Notes under the pieces: generated by a model | The model's input: only the letters and a program-made list of their open reading frames with translations | What the model was told of the DNA's origin: nothing | The model's database searches: none | Translations under genes and position numbers: made by a program | DNA from: Proteobacteria bacterium ST_bin14 | GTDB taxonomy: Bacteria > Pseudomonadota > Alphaproteobacteria > Sphingomonadales > Sphingomonadaceae | Assembly: GCA_002083655.1 (NCBI GenBank) | Contig: MSXR01000007.1 | Location: 36,523-100,522 of the forward strand | DNA: 64,000 nucleotides | Direction of reading: 5' to 3' | Part shown: positions 1 to 7,702 of the stretch, one piece after another | Position numbering within the stretch: position 1 is the stretch's first letter | Layout of the letters: every line of letters begins with the position of its first letter

Positions 1-1977
1 GCGTTTGGCGAATTGAACGTCGCCCCAACGCGCATCCAGCGCGATGCCTTCCGACGCCAGCGTGGCCGCCGCCTTGGCCAGCGCGGCGATCATCTTTGTG
101 CCATTGTCGCCATCAGTGATCAGGTCGCGCGGCGTGTTGACGGGATCGCTCACGTCAAATTTGGTCGCCCATAAATTGGGTATCGCACGGATGCTCGCGG
201 CGAAGGTCGCGAAAAGATAGGCACCCCGGCTGTCGACATCATATCGGCGATCCCATTTGCCCAGAGCGTCGCAAGCAGCAGCAACCTCTGCCTTATCCGC
301 ACACAGCACGAGCAGCTTGTCCACCACCAGCTCTGCGACCAGGCTTTTATTGGCAAAGGCCATCGCCTCAGCGCGCGGCAGATCAATCTTGGTGCCGGCC
401 AGCCCATCGGTGCCCGCCAACCGCCGCGCAATTTCTGTCAAGCCAGATCGCGTGCGCGGCGTGCGCATCGTGCCCCATGCGCCCAAAATCGGCGACAATT
501 GCTGATAGGGTGCGCTGGCATTGCTCAGCCAATAGCTGTCATTGCTGTTGGCAAGGTAATCGCGGCGTTCCCACACCGCCTGATCGCCCGCCGGCAGCAA
601 ACGCGGCGCGGCGGTGCCCGGTGTGTTATCCCAATCACAAGCCGAGCGCTTGCCATCAAGCAGCACAACCCGCCCTGCAAGCAGCGCGGAGGCAGGCGTT
701 GCGCAGTCCTTTGCCTTGGCCGCAGAGACATTGGGCACAGCGGTAACATCGGCGTGGAGCGCATTGCCCATCCGGTCGACCGCGATCGTGTTTACCCACG
801 GAATTCCGAGCGTGGTCGATACCGCCGCCTTGATGTCCGCCACCGATTTCGCCTTGCCAATCGCGATCCACGCAGCCAGCCCGCGCTGGTTGCCCGCATT
901 GGCATCGCGCATCGAAAATGCCTTGGTCTTGCTCCAGCTGAGCAGCAGCGCAGGTGCTGCCACCATTGGCCCAAACCGGCTGGAATAGAGCGTGCGGGTA
1001 ACCGGCGCAGCTCCGCCTGGCATCGGGATACTGATTGTCTTCGCGGTCATCTTTTCGGATTTGCCGTCGACGATATAACTGGTCGGATCAGCCGGATCGA
1101 CCGCGAGTTCAAACAGCGTGAAATGCTGGGCGGCAGTGACGGTGTGGGTCCAGCCGATATCCTTATTGAAGCCAAGCGACACAATCGGCGTACCGGCGAT
1201 GCCGACGCCCATGACATCATATACGCCCGGGATCGTCAGGTGCATTTCCCAAAAGCGCGCCGGGCCGTTCCACGGAAAATGCGGATTGCCGATCAGCACG
1301 CCGCGCCCGCTTTCGGTTACATCGCCGCCAAAAGCCCAGCCGTTGCTGCCAATGCCAATCTTTTCCTGGTCGGGCAGCGTGACGGTTTGATCGGCCGCCT
1401 GGGTCGCGCCCGGCGGAGCGGCGTTCACCACCGCGCCTGCCAGCGCCAGCGAGCTGGCCAGCAGCACCTGTTTTTCGGTCAGCCGCAACATATCGTCAGT
1501 GGTGATGGGATGAACCCATGCCTTGCCCCGGCACTCGGCAGGGACGCCCGCTGGTCCCAGTTCGCGCAGCAGCCGGTTATAGCCAGCGACATAGCCCGCA
1601 ATGACTTGCCGTTCCTGCACACCTTGCGTGGCGATCCCGCGCCGCAGTTTGGGCAGATCCATCGCGCTGCGAAAGAACGTGTCTGACGACAGATTGTCGA
1701 TTTTTTCAAAGCCCAGCACGGCGGTTTCCTTTGGCCCGAAATGCAGCGATCGCTCGCCCGCCACGGTCGCAAATTCCTCTGCCAACATGCACAGATTGTC
1801 CTGCGCATAGGCATAGCCCACGCCATAACCGATCCCGCGCCAATTGCTGGCCGTGATGTGCGGAATGCCATAGCTGGTGCGCACGATGGCGGCGCTGTAG
1901 CTGGGCCCCTTGGCAAGGGCGGCGCTGCTGCTTGCGCCAGCCAAAAGCAGCGCGATCAAGGCCAATTTCCGCATCAT
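1..1977 (-). CDS. Penicillin acylase family protein (N-terminal part, runs off window)
   Basis: Secreted Ntn-hydrolase of the penicillin/acyl-homoserine-lactone acylase family, which cleaves amide-linked acyl groups in the periplasm. The protein begins MMRKLALIALLLAGASSSA, a typical Sec signal peptide. An alpha-subunit-like region follows, and then the motif IGSNGWAF, in which Ser211 would become the N-terminal nucleophile of the beta subunit after autocleavage. About 659 codons are visible with no stop, so the C-terminus lies outside the window (the family is usually 700-800 residues). Two adjacent ATGs follow a GGGAG ribosome site; the first is used here and the second (1974) is equally possible. 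The gene is divergent from the next hydrolase across a gap of about 140 bases. The substrate cannot be told from sequence: beta-lactam, AHL and other amides are all possible. Confidence 0.88.
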   Translation of the reverse strand, partial: MMRKLALIALLLAGASSSAALAKGPSYSAAIVRTSYGIPHITASNWRGIGYGVGYAYAQDNLCMLAEEFATVAGERSLHFGPKETAVLGFEKIDNLSSDTFFRSAMDLPKLRRGIATQGVQERQVIAGYVAGYNRLLRELGPAGVPAECRGKAWVHPITTDDMLRLTEKQVLLASSLALAGAVVNAAPPGATQAADQTVTLPDQEKIGIGSNGWAFGGDVTESGRGVLIGNPHFPWNGPARFWEMHLTIPGVYDVMGVGIAGTPIVSLGFNKDIGWTHTVTAAQHFTLFELAVDPADPTSYIVDGKSEKMTAKTISIPMPGGAAPVTRTLYSSRFGPMVAAPALLLSWSKTKAFSMRDANAGNQRGLAAWIAIGKAKSVADIKAAVSTTLGIPWVNTIAVDRMGNALHADVTAVPNVSAAKAKDCATPASALLAGRVVLLDGKRSACDWDNTPGTAAPRLLPAGDQAVWERRDYLANSNDSYWLSNASAPYQQLSPILGAWGTMRTPRTRSGLTEIARRLAGTDGLAGTKIDLPRAEAMAFANKSLVAELVVDKLLVLCADKAEVAAACDALGKWDRRYDVDSRGAYLFATFAASIRAIPNLWATKFDVSDPVNTPRDLITDGDNGTKMIAALAKAAATLASEGIALDARWGDVQFAKR

Positions 1978-2120
1978 TCTCTCCCGTTATCATTTTGACG
2001 CTTGCTATGCCGATTCACGCTGGGTGGCAATCGCCGACCGCCCCGCCCCGGGGCCATGATTGGGCTTGTGCTGCGCACGCGCCTGCCCCACGCTGGCGGT
2101 TCAATAATTGGGGATAGTGC

Positions 2121-3011
2121 ATGACGATCGGTCGCGTGATTTTGGCAATCGTGGCGCTGATCGCCGCCGGGCTTGGCTATGCCTATTTCTTTGCATCCCC
2201 GCCGATGATGCTGAACATGATCGACAAGATGACGCCCGGCCAGCCGGAAGCCGTGCAAGTCGCAGACGGCGTGAATTTCGGCACCGCGCCGCGCCAGCAG
2301 CTTGACGTTTGGGCACCGACGAAACGGGGCAAGGCCAAGCTGCCAGTGGTCATTTTCTATTATGGCGGCGCATGGACCAAGGGATCACGCCAGGAATATG
2401 GCTTTGCGGGGCGCGCCTTTGCGGGTCAGGGATTCATCGCCGTCATCCCCGATTACCGGCTGGTGCCGGGCGTGCGCTTCCCCATTTTTGTGCAGGATTC
2501 GGCGCTGGCGGTAAAATGGGTGCGCGATCACATTGCCGAATATGGCGGCGATCCGGGGCGGATTACGCTGTCCGGTCATTCGGCGGGGGCGTATAATGCC
2601 GCAATGCTTGCGCTGGACGGGCGCTTCCTCAGCGATATTGGGGTTGATCCCAAAATCGTTCGTGCTGCCGCATTGCTTGCGGGGCCCTATTCGTTTTACC
2701 CTTGGGAAAGTGATCGTTCGCGCGCCGCGTTTTCAGCCTGGCCAACCCCTGCAGAAACCCAGCCCATCACCTATGCGATGAAGGACAGCCCACCGCTGTT
2801 GCTCGCCCAGGGGACCGCCGATGATGTCGTCAAACCGCGCAACGCCACCCGCCTTGCCAAGCGGCTGACCGAGCTTGGCGCGCGGTTCGCGCTGAAGGAA
2901 TATGTGGGCAAGAGCCACAATGATCTGGTGATGGGCCTGTCGCTCCCCTTCCGCGGCAACGCAACCACGCTGGCCGACAGCGTCGCGTTTCTGAAGGCGA
3001 ATAGCCGGTAG
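2121..3011 (+). CDS. Alpha/beta hydrolase, esterase/BD-FAE type, membrane-anchored or exported
   Basis: 296-residue alpha/beta-hydrolase. Residues 4-25 form a hydrophobic N-terminal segment without a clear cleavage site, so the protein is probably anchored in or exported across the inner membrane. The fold signatures are plain: an oxyanion-hole segment YYGGAW (80-85), the nucleophile elbow GHSAGA with Ser154, an acidic residue in GTADDVV (Asp235), and His266 in GKSHND. This order and spacing match the BD-FAE/kynurenine-formamidase/carboxylesterase group, which hydrolyses small esters or amides. The gene stands alone, divergent from the acylase gene, and is followed by palindromic repeats. The family is confident but the substrate is unknown. 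Confidence 0.85.
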   Translation: MTIGRVILAIVALIAAGLGYAYFFASPPMMLNMIDKMTPGQPEAVQVADGVNFGTAPRQQLDVWAPTKRGKAKLPVVIFYYGGAWTKGSRQEYGFAGRAFAGQGFIAVIPDYRLVPGVRFPIFVQDSALAVKWVRDHIAEYGGDPGRITLSGHSAGAYNAAMLALDGRFLSDIGVDPKIVRAAALLAGPYSFYPWESDRSRAAFSAWPTPAETQPITYAMKDSPPLLLAQGTADDVVKPRNATRLAKRLTELGARFALKEYVGKSHNDLVMGLSLPFRGNATTLADSVAFLKANSR

Positions 3012-3050
3012 GGCAGTGGTTTTTGTATCCGGGCGTCACCCGAGCTTTTG

Positions 3051-3135
3051 CGTCCCCGTGAAGACGGGGACCCGGTCTGGGCTCCCGCCTTCGCGGGAGC
3101 ACAAGCAGTCTGGGCTCCCGCCTTCGCGGGAGCAC
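3051..3135. repeat. Tandem sphingomonad-type palindromic repeats
   Basis: Three hairpin-forming units lie between the hydrolase and hslV. The first (3051-3070) pairs CCCCG with CGGGG. Then a 28-base unit occurs twice without any difference, at 3075-3102 and 3108-3135, only 5 bases apart. Each copy contains the palindrome GCTCCCGC-CTTC-GCGGGAGC. This resembles the REP-like elements dispersed in sphingomonad intergenic regions; that they are dispersed is recalled, not shown in this window. Confidence 0.75.
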
Positions 3136-3238
3136 TGGGGGCTTGGTTGGCAGATGTAGCAGCCACGCTGCCTTGGCCAACGGAATCCGCCGACACCACG
3201 GATTGCGCACCTGCACTCGCATTCCCATATCGCCGTTT

Positions 3239-3793
3239 ATGAGCAACAACGACATGGTGTGGCACGGCACCACAATCCTTTCCGTGCGGCGCGGTGGCAA
3301 GGTCGTGATCGCTGGCGATGGCCAGGTATCGATGGGCCAGACGGTGATGAAACCCAATGCGAAAAAGGTCCGCAAGCTGGGTGACGGCAGTGTGATCAGC
3401 GGCTTCGCTGGCGCCACCGCCGATGCCTTCACGCTGTTTGAGCGGCTGGAACGCAAGCTGGAACAGCATCATGGCCAGTTGCTGCGTGCGGCAGTTGAAC
3501 TCGCCAAGGACTGGCGGACCGACAAATATCTGCGCAATCTGGAAGCGATGATGATCGTGGCGGACAAGGACGTCACGCTGATCCTGACGGGCAATGGCGA
3601 TGTGCTGGAACCCGAAGCGGGCATCGCCGCGATTGGTTCGGGCGGCAATTTCGCGCTCGCCGCCGCCCGCGCGCTGACGGATTATGAGGGCGATGCCGAG
3701 GTTCTGGCGCGCAAGGCGATGGCGGTCGCGGCAGATATTTGCGTGTACACCAATGATCGGCTGACCGTGGAATCGCTGGACAGCGCGACGTAA
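3239..3793 (+). CDS. hslV: ATP-dependent protease subunit HslV
   Basis: Peptidase subunit of the HslVU (ClpQY) cytoplasmic protease, an N-terminal-threonine hydrolase related to proteasome beta subunits. The 184-residue protein has a short propeptide followed by GTTILSVR, with Thr11 the expected catalytic residue after processing. GDGQVSMGQTVMK and the later GSGGNFALAAARAL are typical HslV segments. The reading frame extends upstream to 3143, but that part is not HslV-like, and the ATG at 3239 gives the family's normal start. The partner hslU begins 113 bases downstream, with a large inverted repeat in the gap. Confidence 0.96.
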   Translation: MSNNDMVWHGTTILSVRRGGKVVIAGDGQVSMGQTVMKPNAKKVRKLGDGSVISGFAGATADAFTLFERLERKLEQHHGQLLRAAVELAKDWRTDKYLRNLEAMMIVADKDVTLILTGNGDVLEPEAGIAAIGSGGNFALAAARALTDYEGDAEVLARKAMAVAADICVYTNDRLTVESLDSAT

Positions 3794-3795
3794 TT

Positions 3796-3892
3796 CCCCT
3801 CCCGCTTGCGGGAGGGGTTAGGGGTGGGCCGGTCCACCACCGCTTCGCCCGTGGCATTGCCCACCCCCAGCCCCTCCCGCAAGCGGGAGGGG
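3796..3892. repeat. Large nested inverted repeat between hslV and hslU
   Basis: A palindromic unit (CCCCTCCCGC-TTGC-GGGAGGGG type) stands at 3796-3817 and again at 3871-3892. The inner flanks, AGGGGTGGGC on the left and GCCCACCCC on the right, are also complementary. The whole segment can therefore fold either as two small hairpins or as one long cruciform with arms of about 34 bases. It starts 2 bases after the hslV stop and ends 14 bases before the hslU start. No T-run follows, so a REP-pair (BIME-like) element is more likely than a simple terminator. Confidence 0.85.
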
Positions 3893-3906
3893 AGTGAGAA
3901 GAACCT

Positions 3907-5199
3907 ATGAACGACGCCCTTACCCCCAAGTCCATCGTTGCCGCGCTTGACGCGCATATCATTGGCCAGACTGACGCGAAAAAGGCGGTCGCGGTGGCCA
4001 TGCGCAATCGCTGGCGGCGCCAGCGGCTGGGCGCTGATCTGCGCGACGAGGTTAGCCCCAAGAACATCTTGATGATCGGGCCCACCGGCTGCGGCAAAAC
4101 CGAGATTTCGCGCCGCCTGGCAAAGCTCGCCGATGCGCCGTTCATCAAGGTAGAGGCGACCAAGTTTACCGAAGTTGGCTATGTCGGGCGCGATGTTGAA
4201 CAAATTGCCCGCGATCTGGTGGAAGAAGCCGTTCGGCTGGAAAAGGAACGCCGTCGTATCGCTGTAAAGGACAAGGCAGAGGACGCCGCGATGACGCGCC
4301 TGCTTGATGCGCTAACCGGCAAGGGCGCGAGCGAGGCGACCCGCGAAGCTTTCCGCCAGCGATTCCGCGACGGGCATCTCGACACCACCGAGATCGAGAT
4401 CGAGATTGAGGACGCACCCAAGGCGCCGTTCGAAGTGCCGGGGCAGATGGGCATGATCAACCTGAGCGAAATGATGAGCAAGGCGATGGGCGGCAATCAG
4501 CTGAAGCGCCGCAAGCTCATCGTCCCCGCCGCCTGGGAAAAACTCGTCGAGGAAGAGGCCGACAAACGGCTCGATCAAGAAGAGGTGAGCCGCACCGCGC
4601 TGGCCGATGCAGAGGCGAACGGGATCGTCTTCCTTGACGAGATCGACAAGATCGCCGTCAGCGATGTGCGCGGCGGCTCTGTCAGCCGTGAAGGTGTGCA
4701 GCGCGATCTGCTGCCGCTGATTGAGGGCACAACCGTGGCCACCAAATATGGCCCGATGAAAACCGACCATATCTTGTTCATCGCCAGCGGCGCGTTCCAT
4801 GTTGCCAAGCCCAGCGACCTGCTGCCCGAACTTCAGGGGCGGCTGCCGATCCGCGTCGAACTGAAAGCGCTGACCGAGGCCGATTTTGTCGCGATTTTGA
4901 GCGATACCAAGGCATCACTGCCCGCGCAGTACAAGGCGCTCATCGCGACCGAGGGCGTGACGATCAACTTTACCGAAGACGGCATCCGCGCCGTTGCCCG
5001 TATCGCTGCCGAAGTGAACGCCGAGATTGAGAATATCGGCGCAAGGCGGCTGCAGACGGTGATGGAAAAGCTGCTCGAATCAGTCAGCTATGAAGCCGAA
5101 GACCGGGTGGGTGAAACGCTGGTGATTGATGCAGCCTATGTCGAAAGCCAGCTGCAGGAAATTGCGCGGAACACCGATTTGAGCCGGTTCATCCTGTAA
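3907..5199 (+). CDS. hslU: ATP-dependent protease ATPase subunit HslU
   Basis: AAA+ unfoldase that recognises, unfolds and threads substrates into HslV. The 430 residues match the family length. Walker A is GPTGCGKT at 58-65, Walker B is VFLDEID at 241-247, and the variable I-domain lies between them. The C-terminus ends RFIL, the tail that inserts into HslV to activate it. The gene follows hslV with the inverted repeat in between. A degenerate copy of its last 45 codons is found at 6954-7091. Confidence 0.97.
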   Translation: MNDALTPKSIVAALDAHIIGQTDAKKAVAVAMRNRWRRQRLGADLRDEVSPKNILMIGPTGCGKTEISRRLAKLADAPFIKVEATKFTEVGYVGRDVEQIARDLVEEAVRLEKERRRIAVKDKAEDAAMTRLLDALTGKGASEATREAFRQRFRDGHLDTTEIEIEIEDAPKAPFEVPGQMGMINLSEMMSKAMGGNQLKRRKLIVPAAWEKLVEEEADKRLDQEEVSRTALADAEANGIVFLDEIDKIAVSDVRGGSVSREGVQRDLLPLIEGTTVATKYGPMKTDHILFIASGAFHVAKPSDLLPELQGRLPIRVELKALTEADFVAILSDTKASLPAQYKALIATEGVTINFTEDGIRAVARIAAEVNAEIENIGARRLQTVMEKLLESVSYEAEDRVGETLVIDAAYVESQLQEIARNTDLSRFIL

Positions 5200-5243
5200 C
5201 GACCGGGCGGCATCGCAAGGCGAACGGCAGCGCAAATTGCCCG

Positions 5244-5279
5244 GCGCCACCGTTCCGCCTGCCAGCGGACGGCTGGCGC
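5244..5279. terminator. Possible hairpin terminator after hslU
   Basis: GCGCCA and the following CCGTTCCGC pair, with a bulge, to GCGGACGG and TGGCGC across a short loop. The hairpin lies 45 bases after the hslU stop and just before the convergent small gene. It has no T-run, so termination is only a suggestion. Confidence 0.3.
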
Positions 5280-5281
5280 GG

Positions 5282-5470
5282 TTATGCGGCCGCCCGGTCC
5301 AGTGCCGCGATCATCATCTTGCCGCGCAGGGGCATACGGTAGCCCATTAAACGGCTTTGTTCATTTTCAAGCGCATGCGCTGCTGCTTCCAGCTCGCGCA
5401 GTTCTGCCCGCAATGCGTCGCACCGTGCGTCGATCTGGCGCAAGCGGCGGCTGCGTTGTGCTGCGGTCAT
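5282..5470 (-). CDS. Small coiled-coil protein of unknown function
   Basis: 62-residue charged protein. Residues 5-40 are rich in Arg, Leu and Glu with heptad-like spacing (RRLRQIDARCDALRAELREL), suggesting one long helix or coiled coil, and the tail is basic and hydrophobic. There is no signal peptide or cysteine cluster. The start ATG follows GGGGTGG at a normal distance, which supports a real gene. It converges with hslU and lies between hslU and the perfect hairpin at 5564. No family is recognised. Confidence 0.5.
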   Translation of the reverse strand: MTAAQRSRRLRQIDARCDALRAELRELEAAAHALENEQSRLMGYRMPLRGKMMIAALDRAAA

Positions 5471-5563
5471 GGTCCACCCCTTTTTGCATAATGTCAGCGT
5501 CGATGACCATCATCCCGCGCCAGCCACGGGCTGGGTTGGGCGACAGTCATCATGATGGTTACC

Positions 5564-5597
5564 GCATTCAGGGTAAATTTTTGTTTACCCTGAATGC
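5564..5597. repeat. Perfect 14-bp inverted repeat with T-rich loop
   Basis: GCATTCAGGGTAAA is followed by a six-base loop (TTTTTG) and its exact complement. It lies upstream of the small minus-strand gene (start 5470) and downstream of the oxidoreductase gene. No T-run follows the stem on either strand, so an operator is as likely as a terminator. Confidence 0.7.
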
Positions 5598-5685
5598 AGA
5601 CCGTTTTGCCTGACGACGCGCGGTTCGCATCACCCACAATCGCGCCCGTTTCAGGCGATGGCCATCTGGTGATGAAAGCCGGGTC

Positions 5686-6810
5686 TTACTGGTTCGGCAC
5701 GATCAGGTATTTCTCACCGGTCGCCCGTTTATTGAAACGCGCGATCATGTCGGGCTGCAACACTTGCTGGAGCGTGATGCGCGCGGTGTAATGGCTCGCA
5801 AAAATATCCTTCAGGTGATCGACCACATATTGCCGGATCCGCGCCACCTCTTCTGCGCCAGCACTCTGCAGATACGGCGTCAGCAACCAGCCGCCGACGT
5901 TCCATGACATACCAAAGCCGCGCGTCAGCTCGGTCGGTGCGGTGTCCAGGCCGCCATAAATATAGACCTGCTTTTTCTGCGTCGAACCATAGACGCTGAA
6001 TACCGGATCCCGCGCGACCGCAGCCGCTTCCATCGCCTGCAAAATCTGGCTGGCGAGCCGCCCGCCGCCAATCGCGTCAAACGCCAGGAAGGCACCCGTC
6101 GCGGTGATGGCCGCCGTCAGGTTCGCCACGAAATCGGGCGCGGTGGAATCAACCACATGCGTCGCACCAATCGCGCGGAGCATTGCAGCCTGATCAGCAT
6201 TTCGCACGATATTGACCAGTTCAATGCCCTCAGCCTGGGTCAGCTTGACGAGCATCTGCCCAAGGTTTGATGCAGCGGCCGTGTGGATGAGCGCCGTGAA
6301 GCCCTCACGACGCATCGTGCCAATCATGCCAAGCGTGGTCAGCGGGTTAACAAAGCTGGACGCGCCCTCCTCCGCCGTCGTTCCGTCGGGCAGCAGCATG
6401 CAATCGCGCGCCTTGGCGATTTTGAACTGTGCATACATCTGGCCACCGGCAAGGCTGACCGTCTTGCCGAGCAGCGCCTGTGCCGCCGCAGACTCCCCCG
6501 CCGCGATAACGGTGCCGGCCCCCTCATTGCCGACCGGCATCGGCTTGCCCGAACGCGCAGCGACCATGCGCAACAGCCGTGGCGGAATGGGTGCCGATGT
6601 AACGTCGCCCTCGACCATGAGCTGCGACGTATCCGCGACGCCCAGCAACAGGCCAAGATCGGACGGGTTGATTGGCGTTGCCTCCACACGGATCAGGACA
6701 TCACCATCGCCCAATGCCGCCACGGGCACCGCGCGCAGCGAAAGTTCCAGCCTTCCGGCCTCCGTCACTGTCGAAAAGAGCTGCAACCCTGTGTGATCGT
6801 GCGTCGCCAT
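5686..6810 (-). CDS. Zinc-independent MDR oxidoreductase (quinone-oxidoreductase-like)
   Basis: 374-residue medium-chain dehydrogenase/reductase. It has the GroES-like N-terminal region (VLIRVEATPINPSDLG), GNEGAGTV in place of the zinc-ligand GHE motif, and a Rossmann half with HTAAASNLGQMLVKL and AFDAIGGG. The cysteine and histidine ligands of zinc alcohol dehydrogenases are absent, pointing to NAD(P)H-dependent reduction of quinones or enones. Three ATGs occur in a row directly after AGGAG; the third (6810) has normal spacing and is chosen, while 6816 and 6813 are possible. It is monocistronic, between the hairpin at 5564 and the hslU relic. Confidence 0.87.
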   Translation of the reverse strand: MATHDHTGLQLFSTVTEAGRLELSLRAVPVAALGDGDVLIRVEATPINPSDLGLLLGVADTSQLMVEGDVTSAPIPPRLLRMVAARSGKPMPVGNEGAGTVIAAGESAAAQALLGKTVSLAGGQMYAQFKIAKARDCMLLPDGTTAEEGASSFVNPLTTLGMIGTMRREGFTALIHTAAASNLGQMLVKLTQAEGIELVNIVRNADQAAMLRAIGATHVVDSTAPDFVANLTAAITATGAFLAFDAIGGGRLASQILQAMEAAAVARDPVFSVYGSTQKKQVYIYGGLDTAPTELTRGFGMSWNVGGWLLTPYLQSAGAEEVARIRQYVVDHLKDIFASHYTARITLQQVLQPDMIARFNKRATGEKYLIVPNQ

Positions 6811-6953
6811 CATCATCTCCTGCTGGTTTTCTTTCCAGACCCATGGGCGATTTCGGGCGCGGACTCTATAGCGGGATTGTATCGGGCTGATCTGATGACG
6901 GATTCCGGACGCGCAATCTCGGCATTGGCAGCGCAGCCAGGCAGTGACGGCTC

Positions 6954-7091
6954 ACGGTAAAGCTGCTGAAGTCAGTGATCGATCAGGCTGACGGCCGGGT
7001 CAGCAAAACGTGAATTGTCTACGCTGCCAATGCGAACAGCCCGCTGCAGGAGATTGCGCGGAACACCAAAATGGTCCGATTTATTTTGTAG
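6954..7091 (+). pseudogene. Degenerate copy of the hslU 3' end
   Basis: In one continuous frame, 45 codons up to the TAG at 7089-7091 align without a gap to the last 45 codons of hslU (5062-5199). About 24 of 45 residues match, including KLL-SV, RV, AA, LQEIARNT and the final RFIL. One in-frame TGA interrupts the copy, and there is no start codon. Weaker similarity (TDSG-RAISALAA against TEDGIRAVARIAA) may extend it upstream to about 6897 with a deletion. The copy ends 13 bases before the tRNA-Pro 3' end. It is clearly non-functional; its origin (duplication, or replacement of the gene's tail by an inserted segment) is inference. Confidence 0.82.
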
Positions 7092-7104
7092 GAGAAGAAA
7101 CTCT

Positions 7105-7181
7105 TGGTCGGGGCGACAGGATTCGAACCTGCGACCCCCACACCCCCAGTGTGATGCGCTACCAGGCTGCGCTACGCCCCG
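7105..7181 (-). tRNA. tRNA-Pro (anticodon GGG)
   Basis: 77 bases on the minus strand fold as a standard cloverleaf: acceptor CGGGGCG/CGCCCCG, D-arm GCGC/GCGC, anticodon stem TCACA/TGTGG with loop CTGGGGG (anticodon GGG), T-arm GCAGG-TTCGAAT-CCTGT, and an encoded ACCA end. GGG reads proline codons CCC and CCU. Its 3' end faces the hslU relic. No integrase gene or repeated tRNA 3' end was seen nearby. Confidence 0.96.
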
Positions 7182-7225
7182 ACCGAGGGGGCGGCATTAT
7201 GCGTGTGTGCGCCGCGATGCAAGCG

Positions 7226-7702
7226 TTACCCGACGGGCGGGGCCGATGCGGCATCCGCGCGCGCACTTGAGGGCTTGGGCGGCACGCTGAAAACCGCGCT
7301 TGCCCGCGCAATCAGGCGATCGCCCGCCGTCACCCTCGCCTCGCCAAAGGCCAGCGTGCGACCCACACGGACGGGCTGTGCGCGAATCTCCAGCCAGTCG
7401 CCAATCCGTGCGGTGCCGGTGAAGTCGCAGGTCAGGCTGACCGTTACAATACCGCCCACCCCCGCGGCAGCCCCTGCCGCGCTAAGCACGCAGGCCAGCC
7501 CCATCGCATTGTCCGCCAGTGCTGCGATCAGCCCGCCATGCGCCATGCCGCGTGCATTGGTATGCGGTGCAGCGATCAGCACGCCGATCGTCAGCACATC
7601 GCCTTCCCGTTTCGAATATAGCGGTTCCCAGGCGTCGGTCAGCGGGCTGTTGCGAAAATGCGGGGCGAAACCCGGGGGCGGGCCGGGTAGTTTATCAGTC
7701 AC
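7226..7702 (-). CDS. Hotdog-fold thioesterase (PaaI/YdiI-like)
   Basis: 158-residue single-hotdog protein of the acyl-CoA thioesterase superfamily. The segment NARGMAHGGLIAALADNAMG carries the HGG motif and the active-site helix typical of PaaI-like enzymes, and the C-terminal half (VGRTLAFGEARV) is the usual beta sheet. The frame is open further upstream, but a GTG at 7702 overlaps the end of the dehydrogenase gene by 8 bases (GTGACTGA). This gives a normal N-terminus and suggests translational coupling. It is the last gene of a three-gene unit. The substrate is unknown. Confidence 0.8.
   Translation of the reverse strand: MTDKLPGPPPGFAPHFRNSPLTDAWEPLYSKREGDVLTIGVLIAAPHTNARGMAHGGLIAALADNAMGLACVLSAAGAAAGVGGIVTVSLTCDFTGTARIGDWLEIRAQPVRVGRTLAFGEARVTAGDRLIARASAVFSVPPKPSSARADAASAPPVG

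Noticed and set aside
499..1686. 395-residue plus-strand frame
   Set aside because: It lies antisense to the penicillin-acylase gene, whose reading frame has a signal peptide and the SNGWAF motif. The plus frame is Arg/His-rich without any motif.
3051..3135. Possible CRISPR array
   Set aside because: Only two copies of the main unit, with a 5-base spacer, and no cas genes; the units are palindromic REP-type repeats.
6954..7181. Integrative element at tRNA-Pro
   Set aside because: No integrase and no duplicate of the tRNA 3' end were found on either side. The hslU relic next to it is real but needs another explanation.
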